The notes below the pieces were generated by a model. It ran no database searches. It was not told the DNA's origin and saw only the letters and a program-made list of their open reading frames with translations. Shown in pieces: positions 36,103-44,529 of a DNA stretch of 64,000 nt; within the stretch, counting starts at the first letter, position 1, and the number at the start of each line of letters is the position of its first letter. The position numbers were made by a program, and so were the translations under genes. The stretch comes from CAZLBC01 sp964557575 (GTDB lineage: Bacteria; Planctomycetota; Phycisphaerae; SM23-33). The stretch spans positions 124,001 to 188,000 of the forward strand of contig CAZLBC010000002.1 in NCBI GenBank assembly GCA_964557575.1. The letters run 5' to 3'.

Positions 36103-36999
36103 TCACGGCGACGCCCCTCCCCACGCGTGCCGGATATCGGTCAGGGCCGTGACGTATCGCGCGATATCGCGTTCCTTCAGGGCGGCGTCCAGGACGGTGA
36201 TCTCGTCGACGCGGAGCCCGGCGGCGAAGCCGCCGAATTCGATGCCGCTGAGGTTGTCATCGGCGGTGAACCTCCGGCCGGAGAGGGCGTACCGCTGCTT
36301 GCGCTCCCCGTCGACGTACACGCCGACCAGGGAGCCGGTCTCGACCGTCAGCACGACGTTGTGCCACCGCGGCGGGGCGGCGGCGTAGCGCCGCCGGAAG
36401 CCGCCTTCGAAGATGCCGTTGACGTTCTTGATACCCGCGATGTTGTAGACCTGCAGGACGAAGTGCGTGTCGTTCAGCCCGCACCACGGTCCGCCCCGGG
36501 CGAACAGCGAGAGGTACCCCCGCCCGGGGCCCCGCAGGGCCATGATCCCGCCGCCCTGGTTCTGTTTTTCCAGCGGGGCCTCGATCCGCCACCAGGCGAT
36601 GACGGTCAGCGGCCGGTGGGGGGAGAACGACGGGCTCTCGATCCGGAGCCGCCGGCCCTTCTCCAGCAGCAGGCAGCGGCCGAAGAACCCGCCGGGGACG
36701 ACGGTGCCGGCCTTCCGGGCCGTTGCGCCGGCGGGGTTGATTTCCGGCTTGCCCGCGGGATGCGAGAAGGTGTTGAAGTAGATCACCCGCGTCTCCATCT
36801 GCGGCGGGATCGCGAGGTGGCCGGTGAGTTGTTCGTACGGCCGGCGGTCGACGCGCCCGGCGGGCGGGGCCGGCCGTGCGTCGTGTTCGGCCGTCTTTTC
36901 AGTTGTCGGTTCGCCGTCCGGCGGCCGGTCGCAGGCCGGCGCCGCCAGCAGGGCCGCCAGGAGGACCGCGGCGGGGATCGGCGTTCGGCGGCGGTTCAT
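36103..36999 (-). CDS. LamG-like lipoprotein
   Basis: 298 residues; the ATG at 36999 overlaps the upstream stop as ATGA. The N-terminus has a lipobox (LLAALLAAPAC), so it is probably a membrane-anchored lipoprotein. Residues about 90-290 form a concanavalin-like LamG domain: LTVIAWWRIE, then GYLSLFARGGPW, RWHNVVLTVETGSLVGVYVD and IEFGGFAAGLRVDEITVLDA. Such domains bind carbohydrate or protein partners. It follows the DUF6067-like glycosidase gene in the same transcript and may help anchor or target that enzyme's substrate. Confidence 0.8.
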   Translation of the reverse strand: MNRRRTPIPAAVLLAALLAAPACDRPPDGEPTTEKTAEHDARPAPPAGRVDRRPYEQLTGHLAIPPQMETRVIYFNTFSHPAGKPEINPAGATARKAGTVVPGGFFGRCLLLEKGRRLRIESPSFSPHRPLTVIAWWRIEAPLEKQNQGGGIMALRGPGRGYLSLFARGGPWCGLNDTHFVLQVYNIAGIKNVNGIFEGGFRRRYAAAPPRWHNVVLTVETGSLVGVYVDGERKQRYALSGRRFTADDNLSGIEFGGFAAGLRVDEITVLDAALKERDIARYVTALTDIRHAWGGASP

Positions 37000-39900
37000 T
37001 TCCGTTCCCCCGGCCGGAGGACGAAGCCGATGACCTGGTGTTTTTTCACCGGGACGGTCAGCGTGTCGTTTTCGACCGCGAACGCCGCCCCGGTCTCGTA
37101 GTCGGCGACGCTGTACGGGCCCGCGAAGCCGAGCGCGGCCGGGTCGATTCGGATCCGGGCCGTCACGTCCGCGTCCGCGTAGCTGCAGAGGACCGCCCGC
37201 GCGACCGTTCCCGGCAGGACGTAGACGATGGCCGGCAGGTCGGGGTTGTCGGCGGCGACCGGCTGGGGTTTCTCGTCCCAGTAGCGGCAGACGCGGAGTT
37301 TCGGGTCCTGCAGCATCCCGATCAGCGGATCCCGCAGCGTCTTCCACACGTTACCCCGGCCGTCGCCGAGCAACTCGTGGACCAGGCTCACCCCGGCCAA
37401 CGTCCGCTGGGTCCACTCGTCGCCGGCGAGCTTCCCGTGATCGCCGAGCAGGACCGGCCAGGTCCCCGCCAGGCCGCCGTTGGAAACCAGCAGGAGGTAC
37501 TCCCGTGAGAAGCGGTCCTGGACGTCGCCGGCGGAGTACTTCCACTCCCAGTCGTACTGGACGGTGGCGAACGAGTGCATCGGCAGGATGTTGGTCGAGG
37601 TCATGTGCGGCATGGTGATCGGCGGCATGCCCTTCTCATTCATCATCACGAAGGTCCGCCGGGCCAGCTCCCGCAGGTCCCAGATCCCCGCCGCCGGCAC
37701 CACCGTGCCGTCGTCGTCCCGGTAGGCGTCGGTCATCACCCGGTTGAAGCTCGGCTTGATGAACCAGTTGTCCCAGTAGACCCCGCGGTTGCGGCAGGCG
37801 AAGGATTTGGCGTACCAGTGGAGGGAGAAGTCGATCAGCGAGGCCGAGGGGACGTACTTGATCTCGCCGAGCGACGGCGCGGCGTCCCGGGGCGGGTAAT
37901 CGCCGAGGACCCACTCGTTCATGAAGGTGGCGTACTCGGGATTCGTGTTGTTGACCGCGCGGTTGTAGTAGAAGACCATGGTCTTGTCCCGCCGCGAGCG
38001 GAGGTTGTGCCGGACGTGCCTGACCCACCGCTCGACCTCCGCCTCCCCCCACGGCTCAAAGTAAGGCCGGCCCTTCCGCTCGACCGCCCGGATCGTCTCC
38101 GGCGGGAGCTGCTCGGTATTGGCACGGGCGAGCATCTCCCAGAAGAAGAGGTCCTTGCCGGGGGGATAGACCTCGCTGGCGTGGCCGGGCGCCGAGAGCC
38201 AGTTGATGTTCGTCCCCAGCAGCGTGTAGCGGTCGGTCCACCACCGGTGCCGCCAGCCGGGCAGGCGGGGCTTGACCGGCGCGGCGAGGATGCCGAAGCG
38301 CAGGCGGCGGCGCTGCTCGACAATGATCGGCTTGTTGACGAGATTGACCGTCAGCGTCAGGACCCCGTCCCGCCGCGCGACGGTGAGGTTCGGCGTGTCC
38401 CGGTCCCAGCTCCAGCCGCGGTCGTTGTCGGCGAACCACGACAGTCCCCGGAGCGGCCCGCCGAGGAAGAGATAGGTGCAGAACCCCTGCGGCATGTCGA
38501 AGTGCGCCAGCTCGTCCGCGGTCCAGATCACGCCGCTGCCGGCCGCCAGCCGCCGGGAGATGCAGGGCTTCCGGATCCCCTCGGTCATGGCGTGGATCAG
38601 GGGGGCGTGTTCGTCTTTCAGCGGGATTTCGAGCAGCAGTTCGTCGATCCGCGCCCCGCCCGTCGGCTCGAGCAGCAGGTTGCCGGTGAGCATACCGTCG
38701 TAGTCCCATCGCCCGGCGACCGTCGCGGTCAGCGGGCCGGCCGCGAAGCGGCTCTCGGTCCTGAGGACGTGATCGGCCTTTTCGACGATCCTGAACGACC
38801 GGACGTCGATCGGTTGTTCGGTGCCGTCGACCGTCGCCGCGAACCGCATCGGGGCCGCCAGGATCTGTTTCCCGCCGGCGGTGATCCGGTCGGCGAGGCC
38901 GTAGCGGTTCAGCGCGTATTCCTTCAGCACCATCCCGGCCGTCATGCCCTCCAGGGTGATCGGGGTGAAGGGGGGATAGACCGTCGTGCCGCCGCCCAGG
39001 CCGGCGCGCTCCCACGGCCAGTGGTTCCGGACGAAGGTCTTCACCAGCGGCGCGGCGGGGACCCCTTCGCCCGCGGCGGTCATGGCGATCTCGTATGCGC
39101 CGTCGAGCCGCGGGACCGGAAAGATCCGCTCGACCCGCGCCGCCGGGAAGCGCTCGATGGTTTCCGTGGCCACGGGCGGCCCGCCGCCCTTTTTCCGGAC
39201 CGTGAACGTCAGCGACGCGAGGCGGGCGTCCGGTTTCAGTCCGGAGATATCGGCGAGGACGCGCATCCGCCGGCGGTAGGGATAATAGCTGAACGCGAAG
39301 TCCACGGGCACGATGACGGCGTCTCCCGCGGTCCACCGCTCTTTGCGGGGCCGGCCCCAGCGGTACTCCCGGGCGTATATCGTCCGGTCACCGGCCGATG
39401 CGACCGCGCGGAACTCGAAACCGTCGGCGTTGGTTTCCGTGTGTTCGAAGACGAGTGTCTTTTCCTCCCCCGGCCGCAGGGTCCACTCCCGCCGCGTCTT
39501 CATCGCGGGCATCGTGTTCCGCCCGAGGGTGATCGCCGCCGCCGCGGACACGGGGGCCGCGGTGAGGTTTTTTACCCGCAGCCGGCAGTCGAGCGCCCGC
39601 CGGTAGGGATCGCCGCGGTGCTCGCATTGCGCGACGACGGCCTCCTCGCTGAAACGAAAGATCGCCGTGCGGGGATCGTAGCCGCCGGGCGTGATGGAGG
39701 ACAGTTGCCACGGCCGCTTCCAGTCGCGGCAGACCGCGATACCCCACGCCCCGTCGGTCGTCGCGCGGCCGGGGACCATGTCCGCGACCGGGATCCTGAT
39801 CTCGACGACCCACCGGTCGGCCGTCAGGCCGCCGGCGATCGTGCAGGATGCTTCCCACGGCGTCGGCCCGCCGCCCGTTTCGCCGGGAGCGACGAGCAGA

Positions 39901-40310
39901 GCGGTCGCCCCGCCGGCCCCGGCGATCACCCGGTAGACTGCGCCCCGCCCGGCGGCGGGTTCCGGAGCGACGAGGACTTCCACGGCGTCGTCGTACACGA
40001 GCTTGGGACCGGGTTTGTCGACGCGGCCGAGCAGCCGGCCCTTCGGCGGCAGTTCGCTGATGACCGCCGCGTAGAGGGCGTCGGCCGTGGCGCCGACGTA
40101 TGCCCTGACCGACCGCTCCGCGATGACGCCGCGGAACTGCATGCCGTCAAAACCGGTCGCGCGGTCCCACTCGGCGGGCGAGAACCGCCCGTCCACGGCC
40201 GGCGGTTTGTCGAACAGGGGGACGGTGTACTCCTGCGCCGCGCCGGCGCGGCCGGCGACGGCCGCGCTGAGCAGGAAAAGCAGCGGCATGGCGATATTCA
40301 GGCGTCTCAT
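36996..40310 (-). CDS. Large secreted DUF6067-like glycosidase with CBM9-like domain
   Basis: 1104 residues, signal peptide MPLLFLLSAAVAGRAGAA. The first 200 residues are a CBM9/DOMON-like sugar-binding domain (PPAVDGRFSPAEWDRATGF; YDDAVEVLVAP; GAWGIAVCRDW). The remainder carries the DUF6067 hallmarks: LRGLSWFADNDRGWSWD, then a barrel with MVFYYNRAVNNTN, GVYWDNWFIKPSFNR and PHMTSTNILPMHSF. These proteins are regarded as glycoside-hydrolase-like, with Asp in DNW a plausible catalytic acid by analogy. It ends in a small beta-sandwich. It is first of a two-gene operon with the LamG lipoprotein (4-bp overlap). Substrate unknown. Confidence 0.85.
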   Translation of the reverse strand: MRRLNIAMPLLFLLSAAVAGRAGAAQEYTVPLFDKPPAVDGRFSPAEWDRATGFDGMQFRGVIAERSVRAYVGATADALYAAVISELPPKGRLLGRVDKPGPKLVYDDAVEVLVAPEPAAGRGAVYRVIAGAGGATALLVAPGETGGGPTPWEASCTIAGGLTADRWVVEIRIPVADMVPGRATTDGAWGIAVCRDWKRPWQLSSITPGGYDPRTAIFRFSEEAVVAQCEHRGDPYRRALDCRLRVKNLTAAPVSAAAAITLGRNTMPAMKTRREWTLRPGEEKTLVFEHTETNADGFEFRAVASAGDRTIYAREYRWGRPRKERWTAGDAVIVPVDFAFSYYPYRRRMRVLADISGLKPDARLASLTFTVRKKGGGPPVATETIERFPAARVERIFPVPRLDGAYEIAMTAAGEGVPAAPLVKTFVRNHWPWERAGLGGGTTVYPPFTPITLEGMTAGMVLKEYALNRYGLADRITAGGKQILAAPMRFAATVDGTEQPIDVRSFRIVEKADHVLRTESRFAAGPLTATVAGRWDYDGMLTGNLLLEPTGGARIDELLLEIPLKDEHAPLIHAMTEGIRKPCISRRLAAGSGVIWTADELAHFDMPQGFCTYLFLGGPLRGLSWFADNDRGWSWDRDTPNLTVARRDGVLTLTVNLVNKPIIVEQRRRLRFGILAAPVKPRLPGWRHRWWTDRYTLLGTNINWLSAPGHASEVYPPGKDLFFWEMLARANTEQLPPETIRAVERKGRPYFEPWGEAEVERWVRHVRHNLRSRRDKTMVFYYNRAVNNTNPEYATFMNEWVLGDYPPRDAAPSLGEIKYVPSASLIDFSLHWYAKSFACRNRGVYWDNWFIKPSFNRVMTDAYRDDDGTVVPAAGIWDLRELARRTFVMMNEKGMPPITMPHMTSTNILPMHSFATVQYDWEWKYSAGDVQDRFSREYLLLVSNGGLAGTWPVLLGDHGKLAGDEWTQRTLAGVSLVHELLGDGRGNVWKTLRDPLIGMLQDPKLRVCRYWDEKPQPVAADNPDLPAIVYVLPGTVARAVLCSYADADVTARIRIDPAALGFAGPYSVADYETGAAFAVENDTLTVPVKKHQVIGFVLRPGERK

Positions 40311-40477
40311 GATCGTTGTGTCCGCGGAACGGCGCGGTGATGCAGCGGCGCACTCATTGTAATGAGCGGTTCGGCCGGCGTCTATGCGAAAAACGCTCCC
40401 GGACGCCGGAAGATGGTTGGTGCGCGGGAGCGGTTGTTATTACAGTATGTATTCCACCGCATGAAAGGACAATGTCG

Positions 40478-42784
40478 ATGAGCGAACAACAGTGCGTGAC
40501 CGCGGCGTGTCTCCTGCTGCTCCTGTCGTGCGCCCTTTCCGCGGGCGGGGCCGTCTACACCGTCGATGCGGGGGCGGCGGCATCCGGCGACGGGACGGCC
40601 GGCAGGCCGTTCCGCACGATCGGGGCGGCCGCGGCGGTGATGAAGCCGGGAGATGTCTGCAGCATCAGGACCGGCGTCTACCGGGAGACCGTCGCGCCGA
40701 AACGGTCCGGCGCGCCGGGCACGCCGCTGGTCTTCCGGGCGGCCGCGGGCGCGGCGGTCACCGTGTCCGGCTGCGAGCCGGTTGACGGCTGGTCCGCGTG
40801 GCGCGGCGACATCTACACGGCCCGCGTCGCGATGACCCGCGGCCACGGCAACCAGGTCTTCGCCGACGGGCAGATGATGGTCGCGGCGCGGTGGCCGAAC
40901 GCCGGCGGCAGCGACGACCGGCACCTCCTGGAGTTCGCCACGGCGACCATGGACGGGGGGACCGGCCCGAAGAAGATCGTCGACGCCGACCTGCCCGAGA
41001 AGGACTGGGCCGGCACCGTCGTTTGGGTCAGCAGTCACAAGCGGTGGTTCTGCTGGACGGGGCGGGTGACCGGTGCGGGGCGGGGATACCTCGCGGTCGT
41101 CAACAATGCCGACCCGAAGGGCAACCAGGCGTGCCGGAAGGGAGGGAAGTACTACGTGTTCGGCGGCCTGGCGCTGCTCGACGCCGAAGACGAGTGGTAC
41201 TACGACGCGGCGTCCGGGACGCTCTACGCCCGGCTGCCGGGCGGCGGGAAGCCGGGCGGCCGGGTCGAAGTCAAGAAGCGGTCCTTCGCCTTCGATCTCG
41301 GCGGCCGCCGCGACATCGAGATCCGGGGGCTGCGCATTTTCGGGGCTTCCGTGCGAACCGACGAGCGGTCGGCGGGTATCGTCCTCGACGGCCTCGATTT
41401 CCGGTACGTCCACCACTCGATGCGGGCCGAGAAGAAGTACGGTTCCCAGACGAGCAGCGGGATCATTCTCAGCGGCCGGAACCACGTCGTCCGAAACTGC
41501 GCCATAGCGTACTCGTCGGGGAACTGCATCACCCTCGCCGGCCGCGACTGCCGTATCGTCAACAACGACATCCACGACGGCGACTATATCGGCTCCTACG
41601 CCGCGCCGCTCTGCTTCGCCCGCGGCGGCCGGGGCCACGTGGTCAGCCACAATACCATCCGGCGGTCGGGCCGGACGACGATCAACACCGCCGGGTTCTA
41701 CGACTGCCTGCTGCAGTACAACGACGTCGGCTTCGCCGGGTACCTCTCCAACGACCTCGGCCTGACCTATGCCAACGGCGTGGAGGGGGGCAACGCCGAG
41801 GTCCGGTACAACTGGTTCCACGACAACGTCGCCGCCGGCCACGACATGGGCCTCTACTTCGACCACGGCTGCAAGAACATCATCTTCCATCACAACGTGA
41901 TCTGGGGCGCGCGGTACGCCGGGATGATCAACAACCAGTACGCCAACTACCTGCTGTACTTCAACAACACGGTCTCCGGTATCGACCCGTCCTACCTGTC
42001 GACCTGGGCCGCCGCCCAGAAAAAGGACCTCTACGCCTGCCGCCTCGTCAACAACGTCGGCACCGGTGGCATGAAGGTCAGGGCAACGGGGCTCGAAACG
42101 AAAGCGAACACCTGGGGCTACCGGAAGCTTGTCGACCACCGCTTCCTTGCGCCGGGGACCGCGCCGGTCGATACGGCCGTCGCGGTCGAGACGATTACCG
42201 GCGGCTTCGTCGGGAAGGGCCCGGACCGCGGGGCATACGAACGCGGCGGCGAGCAGTGGAAGCCGGGGCACGACTTCGACAACCCGCCGAAGACGATCGA
42301 CACCAGGCGGGTCCGGCCGCCGCACCGCAATCTCCTCCGCAATGCCGCCTTTTACGGCGGCACGAGTGAGCCCTGGGAGTTCGCCGGCCGGGAGGTGAAG
42401 ATCGTCAGTGATTTCCACAGCCAGTGGACCACCGACGGAAAGGCCATGATGGGCGGCTACAGCGCCCGCCTCGGGACGGGCGGCAACGGCCTCCGCCAGC
42501 GGGTCGACGGCCTGCGGCCGGACACGGCGTACGAACTGATGGCCATGTTCCGGGTGCCGAAGGGGGAGGCGGCCCGCCTGCGCGTCGCCGGCTGCGGGGA
42601 CAGGGATGTGTGCGGCACGCCCGTCACGGGCGGGGGGCCGCGGTGGACGCGGCGGATCCTCACGTTCAGAACCGGGCCGGATGACACCGCCGCCGTCGTA
42701 TGGCTGGAGAAGACCTCCCCGGGCGGCGGGGCGGTTTACGTCGACGACCCGGGCCTCCGGATGACGCCGCGTGACGGTGGTTGA
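40478..42784 (+). CDS. Secreted beta-helix protein with C-terminal binding domain
   Basis: 768 residues from the ATG at 40478; AAAGGA at 40464-40469 is eight bases away, whereas the in-frame ATG at 40472 would be only two. Signal peptide: VTAACLLLLLSCALSAGGA. YTVDAGAAASGDGTAGRPF, FRTIGAAAAVMKPGDV and CSIRTGVYRETV open a right-handed parallel beta-helix, whose coils continue to residue 560 (HVVRNCAIAYSSGNCITLAG; EVRYNWFHDNVAAGHDMG; IFHHNVIWGARYAG). The last 130 residues form a CenC-like sugar-binding jelly roll (WTTDGKAMMGGYSARLGTG). Probably a polysaccharide lyase or hydrolase, catalytic residues not assigned. It is divergent from the DUF6067 gene. Confidence 0.85.
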   Translation: MSEQQCVTAACLLLLLSCALSAGGAVYTVDAGAAASGDGTAGRPFRTIGAAAAVMKPGDVCSIRTGVYRETVAPKRSGAPGTPLVFRAAAGAAVTVSGCEPVDGWSAWRGDIYTARVAMTRGHGNQVFADGQMMVAARWPNAGGSDDRHLLEFATATMDGGTGPKKIVDADLPEKDWAGTVVWVSSHKRWFCWTGRVTGAGRGYLAVVNNADPKGNQACRKGGKYYVFGGLALLDAEDEWYYDAASGTLYARLPGGGKPGGRVEVKKRSFAFDLGGRRDIEIRGLRIFGASVRTDERSAGIVLDGLDFRYVHHSMRAEKKYGSQTSSGIILSGRNHVVRNCAIAYSSGNCITLAGRDCRIVNNDIHDGDYIGSYAAPLCFARGGRGHVVSHNTIRRSGRTTINTAGFYDCLLQYNDVGFAGYLSNDLGLTYANGVEGGNAEVRYNWFHDNVAAGHDMGLYFDHGCKNIIFHHNVIWGARYAGMINNQYANYLLYFNNTVSGIDPSYLSTWAAAQKKDLYACRLVNNVGTGGMKVRATGLETKANTWGYRKLVDHRFLAPGTAPVDTAVAVETITGGFVGKGPDRGAYERGGEQWKPGHDFDNPPKTIDTRRVRPPHRNLLRNAAFYGGTSEPWEFAGREVKIVSDFHSQWTTDGKAMMGGYSARLGTGGNGLRQRVDGLRPDTAYELMAMFRVPKGEAARLRVAGCGDRDVCGTPVTGGGPRWTRRILTFRTGPDDTAAVVWLEKTSPGGGAVYVDDPGLRMTPRDGG

Positions 42785-42921
42785 TCGGTTCGGGTGATGG
42801 TCGCGGCTGAATAACCTCAGAAAAATACGCGGTATTGTGTGGCATACTGCGGCGGCTTTGATACAGTAATTGGTCAAATCGCCGCGATGCCCATCGGGCG
42901 GACAATCGAAAGGAGAAGAAG

Positions 42922-43710
42922 ATGGGAAACAGGTTATGGTATCTGATGCTGACGGGGTTGTTTGTATGCGGCCTGGTGTGCGCGGGCTGCGGGAAGGACG
43001 ACACGGACGCCGACAAGGACGGAACGGAGGCGGCCGAGGAAAAGAAGGAGCCCGCCCCGGCGCCCGAGGCGAAGGTGGAGCTCGCCCCCGCGCCCGAGGC
43101 GAAGGTGGAGCCCGCCCCGGCGCCCGAGGCGAAGGTGGAGCCCGCCCCCGCGCCCGAGGAGAAGGTGGAGCCCGCCCCCGCGCCCGAGGCGAAGGTGGAG
43201 CCCGCCCCGGCGCCTGAAGAAAAGACGGAGCCCGCCCCGGCGCCCGAGGAGAAGAAGGCCGCCGCGGGCGGGAAGGTCGCGACCCCCTGGGCCGCGGCGA
43301 AGGTCGGCGACATGTGCACGTACAAGGGTATGAACAACATGAAGCAGGTATGGAAGGTCGTCACGGTCGACGATACCCACGCCCACGTCGAGATCGCGAT
43401 GGAGATGGCCGGACAGAAAATGCCCGCCCGGACGCAGCAGTTTCCCAAGTACAGCGAGACGGGCGCGCCCGTCGCGACGAAGTCGGATGTCGAGGTCAAG
43501 CAGCTCGGGACCGAGGAGGTCACGGTCGGCGGCAAGAAGTACACCTGCAAAGTTACCGAGACGAAGATGCAGGCCGGCGGCAAGACGATCACCACGAAGA
43601 CCTGGACCTGCACGGACGTCCCCTGCGGCGGGATGGTCAAGAACAGTTCCGACGCCATGGGCTCGATGCAGGTGATGATGGAACTCATCGAGTGCAAGAG
43701 CGGCGGCTGA
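42922..43710 (+). CDS. Lipoprotein with Pro/Ala/Glu repeat stalk
   Basis: 262 residues; ATG at 42922 with AAAGGAG upstream. The lipobox LVCAGC marks a lipidated cysteine at residue 22. Residues about 44-113 are seven copies of a ten-residue PAPAPEAKVE unit, likely an extended spacer through the cell envelope. The C-terminal domain (VGDMCTYKGMNNMKQVWKVV; TVGGKKYTCKVTETKMQAGG; KTWTCTDVPCGGMVKN) is a small beta-sandwich with four cysteines; its type is common in Planctomycetota but has no assigned role. A strong terminator follows directly, so it is a single-gene transcript. Confidence 0.85.
   Translation: MGNRLWYLMLTGLFVCGLVCAGCGKDDTDADKDGTEAAEEKKEPAPAPEAKVELAPAPEAKVEPAPAPEAKVEPAPAPEEKVEPAPAPEAKVEPAPAPEEKTEPAPAPEEKKAAAGGKVATPWAAAKVGDMCTYKGMNNMKQVWKVVTVDDTHAHVEIAMEMAGQKMPARTQQFPKYSETGAPVATKSDVEVKQLGTEEVTVGGKKYTCKVTETKMQAGGKTITTKTWTCTDVPCGGMVKNSSDAMGSMQVMMELIECKSGG
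43051..43260 (+). repeat. Seven tandem 30-bp repeats in the lipoprotein gene
   Basis: Seven contiguous in-frame 30-bp units encode variants of PAPAPEAKVE, with the unit boundaries at 43051, 43081, 43111, 43141, 43171, 43201 and 43231. Only a few substitutions separate the copies, so copy number may vary between strains. Confidence 0.95.
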
Positions 43711-43732
43711 TCGACACGCCAATCCTTTTTCG

Positions 43733-43766
43733 GGCCCGGCGGTCTCCGCATCGCCGGGCCTTTTTT
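43733..43766 (+). terminator. Rho-independent terminator
   Basis: Perfect 9-bp stem GGCCCGGCG / CGCCGGGCC with a 10-base loop, followed immediately by six Ts. It lies 22 bp after the lipoprotein stop and insulates the downstream HicBA pair. Confidence 0.92.
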
Positions 43767-43889
43767 ATGGGCTTGGAAGGAAGACGTAACCATATCCCCG
43801 GTATCGGTGTTCCGCTTGACCGGACTTTTCTTTTCCGGGTACAATACGGAGCAGTGTTGTCGGCACGTCGGCGGAAAGAGAGAAATGTC

Positions 43890-44078
43890 ATGAAATCAAA
43901 GATCACCTACTGGAAAGAACGTGACGGGAAGTACCTTGGCTACCTCAATGATTTTCCGGACCACTGGACCCAAGGAGAAGATTATGAAGATCTTGTTGAG
44001 CACCTCAGGGATCTTTACCACGAATTTAACAAGGGGGACCTTCCCGGCATAAGGCGTATCGAGGAAATCGAAGTCTGA
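43890..44078 (+). CDS. hicB: HicB-like antitoxin
   Basis: 62 residues from the ATG at 43890, with a weak AGAGAGAAA ribosome site. ITYWKERDGKYLGYLNDFPD and WTQGEDYEDLVEHLRDLYHE match the RNase-H-like HicB fold with its typical GY and T-G-x-s/t motifs. No DNA-binding tail is present, so it is a short form. The stop overlaps the next start (TGATG), which couples translation. The pair is more AT-rich than the surrounding genes. Confidence 0.88.
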   Translation: MKSKITYWKERDGKYLGYLNDFPDHWTQGEDYEDLVEHLRDLYHEFNKGDLPGIRRIEEIEV

Positions 44079-44257
44079 TGAAACGGAAAGATGTAATCAA
44101 AAAGATCACATCATTTGGTTGTGTCCTTATTCGTCATGGCGCCAAGCATGATATGTATCATAATCCGGGTACCGGTGTTACACAGCCGGTGCCGCGACAT
44201 AAGGAAATCAACGAATTTCTGGCAAAGAAGATAATCAAGGATCTGTCAAACGAGTGA
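44078..44257 (+). CDS. hicA: HicA-like mRNA interferase toxin
   Basis: 59 residues, read directly from the sequence: MKRKDVIKKITSFGCVLIRH begins the protein, followed by GAKHDMYHNPGTG and PVPRHKEINEFLAKKIIKDL. This is the double-stranded RNA-binding-like HicA fold, and the His in RHGAKH is the catalytic residue of the family. HicA cleaves mRNA and is neutralised by HicB. It is translationally coupled to hicB by a one-base overlap. Confidence 0.9.
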   Translation: MKRKDVIKKITSFGCVLIRHGAKHDMYHNPGTGVTQPVPRHKEINEFLAKKIIKDLSNE

Positions 44258-44529
44258 TTCGTTCGACGCGATGACCCGGGGGTTTTAGAGACGGTGCGCA
44301 TAGTTCTCTCCATAATATGACCAGAGTCATAACTATAATTCTTATAATTCTACAGCGTGAATATGCAATACAAACGTTCATCACCGGTCATTATCCGTTG
44401 CCCGTGCGGTGGCCTGTCGCGTTTGGCCCGATGGTGCTACGATCTGGCCCGATTATTGAGGGACCGCGGGGGGTGCTCGGGTATCATACCTCGTGAAAGA
44501 CTTCTATTTTCGCGCAGAAGGGGCTCTCG
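44258..44529. promoter_or_regulatory. Intergenic region with small palindrome
   Basis: About 270 AT-rich bases before the GH99-like gene. TATGAC (44316-44321) and GTCATA (44326-44331) form a 6-bp inverted repeat around CAGA, next to two TATAAT hexamers (44334-44339 and 44343-44348). No convincing -35 box is seen. Confidence 0.4.

Noticed and set aside
37575..40340. 921-codon plus-strand frame antisense to the DUF6067-like gene
   Set aside because: Shadow of a gene with signal peptide and recognisable domains.
40382..42877. 831-codon minus-strand frame antisense to the beta-helix gene
   Set aside because: Shadow; beta-helix turns are on the plus strand.
43051..43260. Possible CRISPR-like array
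   Set aside because: Units are contiguous without spacers and are in frame within a lipoprotein gene.
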